NCBI GenBank assembly: GCA_024644535.1
Contig: JAHEKX010000008.1
Location: forward strand, 136,818 to 200,817
DNA: 64,000 bases
Direction: 5' to 3'
Source: Gammaproteobacteria bacterium
GTDB taxonomy: Bacteria; Pseudomonadota; Gammaproteobacteria; Pseudomonadales; Halieaceae
Under the pieces are notes generated by a model. That model worked only from the letters and a program-made list of their open reading frames with translations. It was not told the DNA's origin and did no database searches. Positions 9,545-17,934 of the stretch are shown here, piece after piece (position 1 is the first letter of the stretch; each line of letters begins with the position of its first letter). A program made the position numbers and the translations under genes.

Positions 9545-11014
9545 TTGTCGTCTGACCTGTATGCAGCGCTAGACTTAGGTTCCAACAGCTTCCATTTACT
9601 CGTCGGGCGACTGCAAGACGACAAAATCGAAACGGTTGATCGCGTTAAAGATACTGTGCGCTTAGCCGCAGGTCTACAAGCGGATCGAAGTTTGTCGGAA
9701 GAAGCCAAAATACGGGCACTGGAGAGTCTGGCGCGGTTCGCACAGCGCATTGGTGGTATATCTCCTAGCCAGGTCAGGGTAGTCGCAACCAACACTTTTC
9801 GGGTTGCATCAGAATCTGGGAAATTTCGCAAACAAGCGGAAGCCGCCCTAGGTGTCCCTATCGAGATTATTAGCGGGCAAGAAGAAGCTCGACTGATCTT
9901 TTTAGGGGTCGCCAAAGACTTTGCCCCGGACCGTCAAAAACGCCTTGTTGTGGACATTGGAGGCGGATCCACGGAACTCATCATCGGGAAACGTGAACCA
10001 CAATTACTCGAAAGCTTGCATATGGGCTGCGTGACCTGGACTCAGCGCTATTTCCCGAAAGGCATAGACGGCAGTCGCTATAAAAAAGCCGTCATCAATG
10101 CCAAAAGTATACTCCAACCTTACGTAAAACAATTTAGCAGTATAGGGTTCTCTGACACCGTGGGATCATCCGGCACCATCCGGGCTTTAGGGGAGCTCAT
10201 GCCTTTGGTCGGCGGCAACGTTCATGAAATAACATTAACGGGACTTCAGGATCTCGCAGATCGATGGATCAACAAGCCTGAAAAGCTTGATTTATCTTCG
10301 GTTTCAAGCAGTCGCTTAGCCGTGCTTCCCGGCGGCCTGGCGGTGCTACAAGCCTTGCTGGAGTCTCTTCCGATCGAGACAATGCATACCTCGGTGTACA
10401 CGATGAAGGAGGGCGTCTTGTATGATCTTGCGGGCAAACGAGCGCACCACGATCGCAGAGAGCGCACCGTGAGCCGAATGATGAGTATGTACAACGCCGA
10501 CGTCGAACAGGCCGACCGCGTTTACGACAGCGCCGAACTACTGTTAGATCATGTCGCCGATCATCTCCAACTAGAAATTGACGTTGCCCGAGAGTACCTC
10601 GAATGGGCCACCGATTTACATGAAATTGGTTTCGCAATTGCTCACGGTGGGCATCAAAAACACGGCGCTTGGTTAGTAGAAAACTCTGACATGCCAGGAT
10701 TTACGCGCCGCGAACAAGCCACATTAAGCTTTTTGATACGCAACCAACGCAAAACTATCACGCCTAACAGCAGTGATTACGGTATTGTCGAAGACTGGGC
10801 TCTTGTCTTGGCGCTCCGTCTCGCGATTTTACTCAACCGTAGCCGAACACCACAGAAAATGCCCAAAATGGAATTTAAACTCAAAAATAAACGTTTCGAA
10901 CTTCACATAACTAGCGCTTGGTTGAACGATCACCCACTAACGCAATTTGACCTTGAACGCGAAAGCAGCTACTGGAGTGCCGTAAATATCGACTTTAAAG
11001 TCTGCGAAATCTAG
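9545..11014 (+). CDS. ppx: Exopolyphosphatase (Ppx/GppA family)
   Basis: Removes terminal phosphates from polyphosphate. The ASKHA fold is visible as DLYAALDLGSNSFHLLVG at the N-terminus, then VVDIGGGSTELIIG and SSGTIRALGEL, followed by the C-terminal HD-like helical domain with DLHEIGFAIAHGGHQKH. The length is about 489 aa from the TTG at 9545, which has AAGGAG at 9532–9537 with a 7-nt gap. An ATG at 9521 is in frame but has no ribosome site and would add only TRLRSQTL, so the TTG start is preferred. It is divergent from ppk1; the overlap of their control regions suggests coordinated control of polyphosphate level. GppA is the alternative name for close relatives. Confidence 0.93.
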   Translation: MSSDLYAALDLGSNSFHLLVGRLQDDKIETVDRVKDTVRLAAGLQADRSLSEEAKIRALESLARFAQRIGGISPSQVRVVATNTFRVASESGKFRKQAEAALGVPIEIISGQEEARLIFLGVAKDFAPDRQKRLVVDIGGGSTELIIGKREPQLLESLHMGCVTWTQRYFPKGIDGSRYKKAVINAKSILQPYVKQFSSIGFSDTVGSSGTIRALGELMPLVGGNVHEITLTGLQDLADRWINKPEKLDLSSVSSSRLAVLPGGLAVLQALLESLPIETMHTSVYTMKEGVLYDLAGKRAHHDRRERTVSRMMSMYNADVEQADRVYDSAELLLDHVADHLQLEIDVAREYLEWATDLHEIGFAIAHGGHQKHGAWLVENSDMPGFTRREQATLSFLIRNQRKTITPNSSDYGIVEDWALVLALRLAILLNRSRTPQKMPKMEFKLKNKRFELHITSAWLNDHPLTQFDLERESSYWSAVNIDFKVCEI

Positions 11015-11170
11015 ACAAACGAAGTAGCCTAAATCACGCACTTCAGTTAGACCTGATGAGCACTCAACTTAGCGTGCTCGCCACACCATCTATCGTATCT
11101 ATGCGTCGCAGGTTTCTATGCTGTCGTACAATTAGCGGTCACTGACAAGCTTTGCTTTTAAGGGTTAATA

Positions 11171-12352
11171 ATGTTGAAAAAATGGCTCAAACGTCTTGCC
11201 CCTGTTCTCGTACTTGCCTGTGCCTTTGTCATATTCGGTGCACTGCAAGCCAACAAACCTATGCCCGAGAAAAAAGAGGCTCAGGCCAGAGTGCTTCAGG
11301 TTTACACTACGCCCGCCGCCTTGGAGTCGACCTTTTTTGATGTCTATGCCCAGGGCGAAGTAAAAGCACGCACGGCGATTAACTTAGCAGCCCAAGTCGG
11401 TGGCCGAGTTGAGTGGGTCTCTGAGCAGTTTATCCCCGGCGGCTCGTTTCTAGCAGGCGAACCGATCCTGCGACTTGAAGCGGTAGATTACCAACTGGCA
11501 CTGAACCAAGCAGAGGCATCATTGGCCAATGCCCAAGTTCTTTTAGAAAAAGCCGAAGCCGACGCCGATGTGGCACGCAAACAACTGGCAGGGGTAAAAA
11601 ACCCATCGCCTTTGGCCTTAAAAATCCCTCAAGTAAAAGAAGCCAAGGCTTCACTAAAAGCAGCACAAGCATCGGTAGAACGCGCTCGCCTGAATTTAAA
11701 GCGCACCACTGTGAGCCTACCCTATGACGCACGCATTACTGCCGTAAACGTTCAAGTGGGTCAGGTCATCGCCATGGGACAGGCTTTGGCCGCAGCATTT
11801 TCTATCGATGAGGTAATGGTTAGACTCGCGCTAAAACAAGAAACTCTGGGCTCGCTCGGCTTACCTATCGGTTTCGTTGCTGAGCCTAACCAAGAACCTC
11901 CGGTCACTTTCTCGACCGAGATTGCCGACACGCCTTATCAATGGACAGGCAAGCTCACTCATATCGAGGCGAACATCGATCAGGCAACGCGCATGGCGCA
12001 TGCTACAGCCACGCTTGATAAACCTTACGAGATGGTCAACACCAGTAACGGTATGCCGATGGCTGTGGGACTCTACGTAGACGCGCATATCCAGGGTCGA
12101 CAAGTTGACAAAATAATCTCCATCCCAAGGTCCGCTCTGCGCCCGGGTAACCGGGTCTTTGTTATCGAGAACGAAACCCTCCAGGTCGCTGAGGTCACCG
12201 TCGCCCATGCGAACGAAGACAAAGCCTACATTAGCAGTGGCTTATTCGCGGGCGCCCAAATTATTACCTCTCCTATTCGCAACCCTATTGCGGGCATGGC
12301 AATCACATCGATCAAGCCGCAAGCAAATGTTGAAGCAGAGTCAGTGCAATGA
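11171..12352 (+). CDS. RND efflux periplasmic adaptor subunit
   Basis: Membrane-fusion protein bridging an inner-membrane RND pump to an outer-membrane channel. The 393-aa protein has an N-terminal hydrophobic anchor or signal (LKRLAPVLVLACAFVIFGAL, no lipobox Cys). A lipoyl half-motif follows (INLAAQVGGRVEWVSEQFIP), then a coiled-coil hairpin rich in Ala/Lys/Glu at about residues 110–180, the second lipoyl half (LPYDARITAVNVQVGQVI), and beta-barrel and membrane-proximal domains ending in GNRVFVIENETLQVAEV. AAGGG lies 7 nt before the ATG. It overlaps the permease gene by ATGA, showing translational coupling. No TolC-like gene is nearby. Confidence 0.92.
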   Translation: MLKKWLKRLAPVLVLACAFVIFGALQANKPMPEKKEAQARVLQVYTTPAALESTFFDVYAQGEVKARTAINLAAQVGGRVEWVSEQFIPGGSFLAGEPILRLEAVDYQLALNQAEASLANAQVLLEKAEADADVARKQLAGVKNPSPLALKIPQVKEAKASLKAAQASVERARLNLKRTTVSLPYDARITAVNVQVGQVIAMGQALAAAFSIDEVMVRLALKQETLGSLGLPIGFVAEPNQEPPVTFSTEIADTPYQWTGKLTHIEANIDQATRMAHATATLDKPYEMVNTSNGMPMAVGLYVDAHIQGRQVDKIISIPRSALRPGNRVFVIENETLQVAEVTVAHANEDKAYISSGLFAGAQIITSPIRNPIAGMAITSIKPQANVEAESVQ

Positions 12353-15300
12353 AAGGACTAATCGCGTGGTGGACACGTAATCCCGTTGCCGCTAATTTGT
12401 TAATGGCAGGTATTCTGATTGCAGGCTGGTTGGGCTTTAACAACATGGAACGCGAAGTCTTCCCCGTTGTAAAAGTAAATCAAGCTACCGTTGAAGTCTC
12501 GTGGCCCGGTGCCAGTGCGCAGGATGTTGAAGAGCAAGTGATTGCGCGCATCGAGGAAGCTGTTGAAGATCTAGAAAGCGTTTACCGGATCTATTCGACA
12601 GCTTACGAAGGCTACGCCAACGTGCGGGTGGCGACTTATCCTTACATTGAAATCGAAACCTTCGTAAACGACGTCAAAAACGCCGTTGACTCGGTCACCT
12701 CCTTCCCTCGCGATATCGAAAACCCCAGAATAAAACGCTTAGAATTCCGCGAGGAAATGATTCGAGTGGCACTCTATGGAGACCGCAGCGAGCGCGAGCT
12801 TACGCGACTTGCGGAAGAGCTGCGACAAGAGCTGGCTGCCCTGCCTTATACCTCATTGGTCGAGCTGTTCGGTGCGCGTAACGAAGAAGTCACTATCGAA
12901 ATTTCAGAGGCAGCACTGCGCAAGTTTGGATTAACCTTCAGTGAAGTAGCCAATGCCATTCGCAGCTCATCGCTGAACACTTCCTCAGGTAGCGTGCGAA
13001 CCGACGTCGGTACGTTCAGCATCAAGACTCGCAACCTTGCCGACAACGCCGATGATTTTGGCGATGTTATTATTCGCCAGACATCCGACTTTGGCACAGT
13101 ACTCTTAAAAGATGTCGCAACCATCATCGACGGCTTTGAAGAGAACGAGCTGCTGGCCACAGTGAACGGCCAACCCACAGTCTTACTGCAGGTTAAAGCC
13201 ACCGAAAAAATGCAGGTCGTGAAAGCCAGCGACGCTGTCACGGAATGGGTTGAAATGCGTCGTAAAACCCTCCCAGAGGGTTTAGATCTAATGATTTGGT
13301 TTGACACAGCCGACATCTACAAAAGCCGTATGGAAACTATTGGCAACTCGGCCTACATGGGGTTGATACTGGTATTTATTATTTTGATCGCCACTTTACG
13401 CCCTCGCGTTGCTTTATGGGTCACCGGTGGCATCGCCGTCGCGTTCATGGGCACCTTTGCCTTTTTACCCTCTGCGGACGTATCGTTTAACGTAATATCA
13501 ACCTTTGCCTTCCTGCTGGTACTTGGCATCGTGGTCGACGATGCCATTGTGGTGGGTGAGAGCATTCACGCGCACAGCGAGGCCAGTGGTGGGGGCGATA
13601 ACGCCGCAATAAACGGCGCGTATGCCGTTTCGAAACCCGTTATCTTTGCGGTACTGACCACGATTTTAGCGTTTGCGCCTTGGTTTTTTGTGTCAGGCGA
13701 AACTGCGCAAATCACACGCCAGCTTTCTATTGTTATTACCCTCGCTCTAATCTTCAGCCTGGTCGAAGCATTTCTGATTCTGCCGTCGCATTTACGAGAC
13801 CTTAAACCTCGGGACATGACCAAGCGCTTCGCTAAACATCAAACCAAAATTGAACATGCTATCGTCAGTTTTGCTAACGTCCAGTACCGATCTATTATCA
13901 AGACCGCCATCAAATACCGTTACATCACGCTGTCCTTTTTTGTGGGCTTATTTATTGTAAGCATTGGCGTATTCAGCAGCGGCTGGGTCAAGTTCAACTT
14001 CATGCCGCAGGTAGAAAACGAGCAAATCTATGTCAGTGTGGACCTGCCCGCAGGCACACCTTGGGAGCGATCGTTGGAAGTACTCGAGCAACTGCAAGAT
14101 GCCGAGCGTCGCTTAATCGATGAAGTGGAGGCCGAAGGTGCCGCCAATGGTGAAAAAGTCCATTTAATCGAGGGCTGGTATACTCGCTCTCGCTGGGACA
14201 ATGTGCTTGCGATCATTCGTTTAGCGCCACCAGAGAAGCGTGCCCTATCGGCCCGAGAAGCGGCAGAACGCTTTCAAGAATTAGTTGGCGATGTGCCCGA
14301 CGCCGAAGCGATTTCCGTAAACTACACGCTGAATGACGGTAATCCGCGGGTGACCTACATGCTACGCGGTAATGACTTAAACACGCTGCGGCAGGCGAGC
14401 CTAGATATTCAAGCGCAGCTTAGAACTTACCAAGACGCCTTTTTTATTCGCGACAGCCAGCGCGGCGAACGCGAAGAAATCCGTCTGAACTTAAAACCCA
14501 CGGCGACAGCAATGGGCCTAACACTGGCAGAGGTCTCACGACAGGTCCGTCAAGCCTATTACGGTGAAGAAATACAACGTCTCCCCCGAGAAATTGGTGA
14601 CGTTCGAGTGATGGTGAAGTATCCAAAGGCGCTTCGAGAAAACTTAGCCTCGCTGGATGAGTTTCGAATTCGCACACCAAAAGGAGACAGCGTACCACTA
14701 GCCTCAGTCGCCGAGTTTGAAGTTGGTGCGGGTGTGCAAAGAATCGAGCGGCGAGATGGCCAGCGGGTTATTTATGTCACGGCCGATGTAACAACCGATA
14801 CCATGAGCACCATTGGTAAAGATATGCGCGAAAACTTTATCCCCACCTTGGAGCAGAAATACCCCACCGTAAAATTTGGACAGGGGGGCTCGCAAGAAGA
14901 GGAGGCTGAGTTTTTGGGTGAAATCCAAGCGCTATACATTGTGGCAATGTTCATGATGTATGCCCTAATTGCCGTAGCGTTTAGGAGCTACTGGTTACCT
15001 ATGCTGATTATGACCGCCATACCCTTTGGCTTTATGGGCGCCATTTACGGTCATTTATTATTCGGCATTCCTTTAGCGCTGTTTTCATATTTTGGTATTG
15101 GAGCCGCAGCCGGCGTTGTGGTTAACGACAACTTGGTTTTGGTGGACTATATCGGTAGGCTCCGAGAACAAGGCAAGTCCGCTCTTGAAGCAGTCGTCGA
15201 GTCAGGTGTTAATCGCTTCAGACCAATCCTACTGACGACAGTCACCACCTTCATTGGCTTAATGCCGATCATGGCAGAGCGTGCCACCAGTGCCCAATTT

Positions 15301-15453
15301 TTGAAGCCGGCAGTACTGTCCTTGGCCTTCGGAGTTCTGTTCGCCCTGTTTGTGACCTTGTTGTTAGTACCTGCGCTGTACATGATTGGTGACGACTGGC
15401 GGCAGCGTACATCGAAGGCAAAACAGCTGGTTGCTAAGGTCTACACCGACTAA
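12349..15453 (+). CDS. RND efflux transporter permease (AcrB/MexB superfamily)
   Basis: Proton-driven inner-membrane exporter of 1034 aa, the normal size for the HAE1/HME superfamily. The first TM helix (NPVAANLLMAGILIAGWLGF) is followed by a large periplasmic loop, TM helices 2–6 around residues 335–480, a second loop, and TM helices 8–12 after about residue 860. The proton-relay aspartates are in LGIVVDDAIVVGES in TM4. The partner lysine region is not securely assigned. The substrate is unknown; the divergent N-terminus places it among the poorly studied RND permeases of environmental gammaproteobacteria. Downstream is a stem-loop at 15463–15491. Confidence 0.93.
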   Translation: MKGLIAWWTRNPVAANLLMAGILIAGWLGFNNMEREVFPVVKVNQATVEVSWPGASAQDVEEQVIARIEEAVEDLESVYRIYSTAYEGYANVRVATYPYIEIETFVNDVKNAVDSVTSFPRDIENPRIKRLEFREEMIRVALYGDRSERELTRLAEELRQELAALPYTSLVELFGARNEEVTIEISEAALRKFGLTFSEVANAIRSSSLNTSSGSVRTDVGTFSIKTRNLADNADDFGDVIIRQTSDFGTVLLKDVATIIDGFEENELLATVNGQPTVLLQVKATEKMQVVKASDAVTEWVEMRRKTLPEGLDLMIWFDTADIYKSRMETIGNSAYMGLILVFIILIATLRPRVALWVTGGIAVAFMGTFAFLPSADVSFNVISTFAFLLVLGIVVDDAIVVGESIHAHSEASGGGDNAAINGAYAVSKPVIFAVLTTILAFAPWFFVSGETAQITRQLSIVITLALIFSLVEAFLILPSHLRDLKPRDMTKRFAKHQTKIEHAIVSFANVQYRSIIKTAIKYRYITLSFFVGLFIVSIGVFSSGWVKFNFMPQVENEQIYVSVDLPAGTPWERSLEVLEQLQDAERRLIDEVEAEGAANGEKVHLIEGWYTRSRWDNVLAIIRLAPPEKRALSAREAAERFQELVGDVPDAEAISVNYTLNDGNPRVTYMLRGNDLNTLRQASLDIQAQLRTYQDAFFIRDSQRGEREEIRLNLKPTATAMGLTLAEVSRQVRQAYYGEEIQRLPREIGDVRVMVKYPKALRENLASLDEFRIRTPKGDSVPLASVAEFEVGAGVQRIERRDGQRVIYVTADVTTDTMSTIGKDMRENFIPTLEQKYPTVKFGQGGSQEEEAEFLGEIQALYIVAMFMMYALIAVAFRSYWLPMLIMTAIPFGFMGAIYGHLLFGIPLALFSYFGIGAAAGVVVNDNLVLVDYIGRLREQGKSALEAVVESGVNRFRPILLTTVTTFIGLMPIMAERATSAQFLKPAVLSLAFGVLFALFVTLLLVPALYMIGDDWRQRTSKAKQLVAKVYTD

Positions 15454-15462
15454 CCATCGCTG

Positions 15463-15491
15463 CGGCCTGCTGATCGTTATTTAGCAGGCCG
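15463..15491 (+). terminator. Stem-loop after the RND permease gene
   Basis: Perfect 9-bp inverted repeat (CGGCCTGCT and AGCAGGCCG) with an 11-nt loop, starting 10 bp after the stop codon. No T tract follows, so it may be a weak terminator or an mRNA-end stabiliser. The rest of the 295-bp gap up to 15748 holds no recognisable gene. Confidence 0.45.
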
Positions 15492-15748
15492 GTCGCCGCT
15501 GATCAAGTTCGAACAACCTTTGGGTATCTGGCGGACAGGACTTCGGAGCCGGTGCTCTGCCTATCCCTGCCCACAGAAGCCAGCAAAAAGCGCAAATTAG
15601 TCTAAATCGAGCACACCACAAACCTCACATTGACACCAGTTTTAGTTTATCATCGCCTCGCCTAAAAACTTAATAAAACGCTACTCCCACAAGGCTTGAA
15701 TATTATCTAGCTGTTCATAGTCTTTAACGATTGTTTGGAGAACCCCAC

Positions 15749-17269
15749 ATGTCACTGTTTGTTTGCCGCACAATATTCTCGTTAACGTTTACTGTATTGA
15801 CGCTATTAGTGCCTCAGTCCTTGCAGGCCCAATCGTTCGATATCGTGATCGAGAATGGCCGGATAATGGACCCTGAAACAGGCCTAGATGAGGTACTCAA
15901 CGTCGGTATTGTTGGGGACACCATACAAGTGATTTCAAGTGCCCCTTTAAAGGGTAAACGCACTATCGATGCGACCGGTAAAGTTGTAGCGCCGGGTTTT
16001 ATCGACACGCACCTGCACGGCAATACCCCGGCCTCTTACAAGCTTGCTTTGCGCGACGGTTTAACGACAGCGATGGATTTGGAGTATGGCACCCGAGGAA
16101 GCGCCATTAACGAATGGTATGCCGCACGCGAAGGCAAAGCCCAGGTAAACTATGGTACGGCGTCAAGTCATGAATTGGCACGCTCGCTAGTCTTAGACGG
16201 CTTTAGAGCTATCGACGTAACCGAGGGCGCTCTAAGTCGTACAGCAGGGAATGGCTGGGCGACGGGCGTTGCAACCAACGAGCAGCTGCAAGCCATCTTA
16301 GCGGAAATTGATGCCGGCTTAACCGCTGGCGCAATCGGATTGGGGTCAACCGTTGGCTACATGCCCGGTGCAACATCGCGCGAACTTTACGAAGCGCAAA
16401 AAGTAGCCGCGCGCTATGGTCGAATAAGCGGCGTACATACTCGCCACACACCTGGCACTGAATCGACGGTCCCTAATGGCGTTCAAGAAGTCATGGCCAA
16501 TGCCGCAGCACTAAACGCGCCTTTGCTTGTTATGCATTTCAACAATCCGGGGTGGGAACTGGTTCAAGAGTTAATCGTCGGTTTACGTGCCGAAGGTCAT
16601 AATGTTTGGGGCGAAATTTACCCCTATGCGGCAGGCTCCACCTCGCTTAATGCGGTATTTTTGCGACCCGAAACCTGGGTTAAGCAACTTGGCAACCGCT
16701 ACGAGGACACACTGTTTGACCCTATTAACCAAACGTTCTACACCGAAGAAAGCTACCACGAAATGATGAAAACCGATCCGGGCCGAGGTATCGTTCTTTA
16801 CAAAATGCCACCCAGCAAAATACCCGAGTGGCTGAGAATGGAAGGCATCACCATGGGCTCAGACGGCATGCCTATTCCAACCAGCTACGACTGGGATACG
16901 CCCTACGATGCTCTTCCTAACATGCATCCCCGCGCCGCCGGCTCGCGCGGGAAAACGCTGCGCATTGCGCGTGAAAACGATATTCCTTTGATGCACATAT
17001 TAGCGGCATTGAGCTACCGCCCCGCTAAACACCTGGGCGCTACGGGGCTTAAAGCGATGGACCTACGCGGCAGGCTGCAAGAAAACATGGTCGCGGACAT
17101 CGTAATTTTTGATGCCGACGCCGTTACAGACAATGCCACTTACGAACACGGGACACGCCCAACCACAGGTATAGACTACGTCTTGGTCAGCGGGACCGTT
17201 ACTGTTGATCAAGGGGTGGTGGCAAAAGAGGCTTCTGCAGGGCAACCTATTCGTTTCGAGCCCATGTAA
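15749..17269 (+). CDS. Secreted amidohydrolase, N-acyl-D-amino-acid deacylase type
   Basis: About 506 aa with a Sec signal peptide (LFVCRTIFSLTFTVLTLLV, cleavage after LQAQ). The mature enzyme begins with the usual beta-sandwich strand FDIVIENGRIMDPETG and the metal motif in GFIDTHLHGN (HxH). Later come GVHTRHTPGTES, LLVMHFNN and the C-terminal RGRLQENMVADIVIFDAD. This pattern fits D-aminoacylases and D-glutamate deacylases of the amidohydrolase superfamily, which hydrolyse N-acyl-D-amino acids. The ATG at 15749 has GGAG 9 nt upstream; a longer reading from a TTG at 15731 only adds residues before the signal peptide. The exact substrate cannot be read from sequence. It stands alone on its strand, convergent with the tRNA-Ala region. 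Confidence 0.85.
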   Translation: MSLFVCRTIFSLTFTVLTLLVPQSLQAQSFDIVIENGRIMDPETGLDEVLNVGIVGDTIQVISSAPLKGKRTIDATGKVVAPGFIDTHLHGNTPASYKLALRDGLTTAMDLEYGTRGSAINEWYAAREGKAQVNYGTASSHELARSLVLDGFRAIDVTEGALSRTAGNGWATGVATNEQLQAILAEIDAGLTAGAIGLGSTVGYMPGATSRELYEAQKVAARYGRISGVHTRHTPGTESTVPNGVQEVMANAAALNAPLLVMHFNNPGWELVQELIVGLRAEGHNVWGEIYPYAAGSTSLNAVFLRPETWVKQLGNRYEDTLFDPINQTFYTEESYHEMMKTDPGRGIVLYKMPPSKIPEWLRMEGITMGSDGMPIPTSYDWDTPYDALPNMHPRAAGSRGKTLRIARENDIPLMHILAALSYRPAKHLGATGLKAMDLRGRLQENMVADIVIFDADAVTDNATYEHGTRPTTGIDYVLVSGTVTVDQGVVAKEASAGQPIRFEPM

Positions 17270-17335
17270 TAATAGCGGGCATAGCCCAGGCCCCGAGCAT
17301 ACCGGCGAGGGGCTGGAGATCCCGGCGGCGTAGCC

Positions 17336-17360
17336 ATAAAAAAACCGCGTGTCCGCGGTT
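17336..17360 (-). terminator. Rho-independent terminator at the distal end of the tRNA-linked array
   Basis: Stem AACCGCG/CGCGGTT (17343–17349 and 17354–17360) with a TGTC loop. On the minus strand it is followed by seven T, so it would stop transcripts running leftward through the repeat array. Confidence 0.75.
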
Positions 17361-17374
17361 CTTACTTTGGTGGA

Positions 17375-17806
17375 GCCAGGCTCGGCCGCTCTCGGCCATC
17401 CGTGGCCTCCGCGGCATTTGCACATCCTGTGCTTCATCGTACCGCCTTCGGCGGTTCGAACCACGTATCTGCCAAATAAAAAAAGCCACCCTGCAAGGGT
17501 AGCCTATAAATCATCGCTGCCAGGCTCGGCCGCTCTCGGCCATCCGTGGCCTCCGCGGCATTTGCACATCCTGTGCTTCATCGTACCGCCTTCGGCGGTT
17601 CGAACCACGTATCTGCCAAATAAAAAAGGCCACCCTGCAAGGGTAGCCTATAAATCATCGCTGCCAGGCTCGGCCGCTCTCGGCCATCCGTGGCCTCCGC
17701 GGCATTTGCACATCCTGTGCTTCATCGTACCGCCTTCGGCGGTTCGAACCACGTATCTGCCAAATAAAAAAGGCCACCCTGCAAGGGTAGCCTTTTTTAT
17801 TTGGTG
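17375..17806. repeat. Three tandem copies of a 144-bp hairpin-rich unit downstream of tRNA-Ala
   Basis: Copies begin at 17375, 17519 and 17663, each opening with GCCAGGCTCGGCCGCTC; the next GCCAGG, at 17809, lies inside the tRNA-Ala gene. Copies 1 and 2 differ visibly by one base, in the A-run near 17485 against 17629. On the minus strand each unit carries an intrinsic terminator (stem GGCTACCCT/AGGGTGGCC plus T tract). After it come several small hairpins: CCGCC-GAA-GGCGG, GCACA-GGA-TGTGC and GGCCG-AGAG-CGGCC. The distal copy is followed at 17374–17370 by bases that complete GCCTGGCTCCACCA, the exact 14-nt 3' end of the tRNA. This explains the whole 665-bp gap between 17270 and 17934. The unit length is divisible by three and so yields a repetitive open frame on the plus strand, which is unlikely to be a gene. 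Confidence 0.9.
17766..17798 (-). terminator. Rho-independent terminator of tRNA-Ala
   Basis: Fifteen-bp stem (AAAAAAGGCCACCCT and AGGGTAGCCTTTTTT) with a 3-nt loop, starting 4 bp after the tRNA 3' CCA. It is symmetric enough to work in both directions. Truncated versions of the same terminator, still with the minus-strand T tract, recur in the other two 144-bp units at about 17622–17648 and 17478–17504. Confidence 0.9.
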
Positions 17807-17877
17807 GAGCCAGGCGGGATCGAACCGCCGACCTCAACACTGCCAGTGTTGCGCTCTCCCAGCTGAGCTATGGCCCC
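17802..17877 (-). tRNA. tRNA-Ala (anticodon GGC)
   Basis: 76 nt with CCA encoded. The cloverleaf is complete: acceptor GGGGCCA/TGGCTCC including the G3·U70 pair that identifies alanine tRNAs, D arm GCTC/GAGC, anticodon stem CAACA/TGTTG with loop CTGGCAG (anticodon GGC), and T arm GGCGG-TTCGATC-CCGCC. It lies 57 bp downstream of gltX on the same strand, an arrangement also known in enterobacteria and pseudomonads. A strong terminator follows 4 bp later. Confidence 0.98.
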
Positions 17878-17934
17878 GAATCATCGAGAAGGCGCGCATT
17901 TTAGTGGGCTTAGACCCCGCTAGTCAAGCGCGTT

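Noticed and set aside
11040..11090. Inverted repeat GAGCAC/GTGCTC after ppx as a terminator
   Set aside because: Six bp only, a 10-nt loop and no T tract; not convincing.
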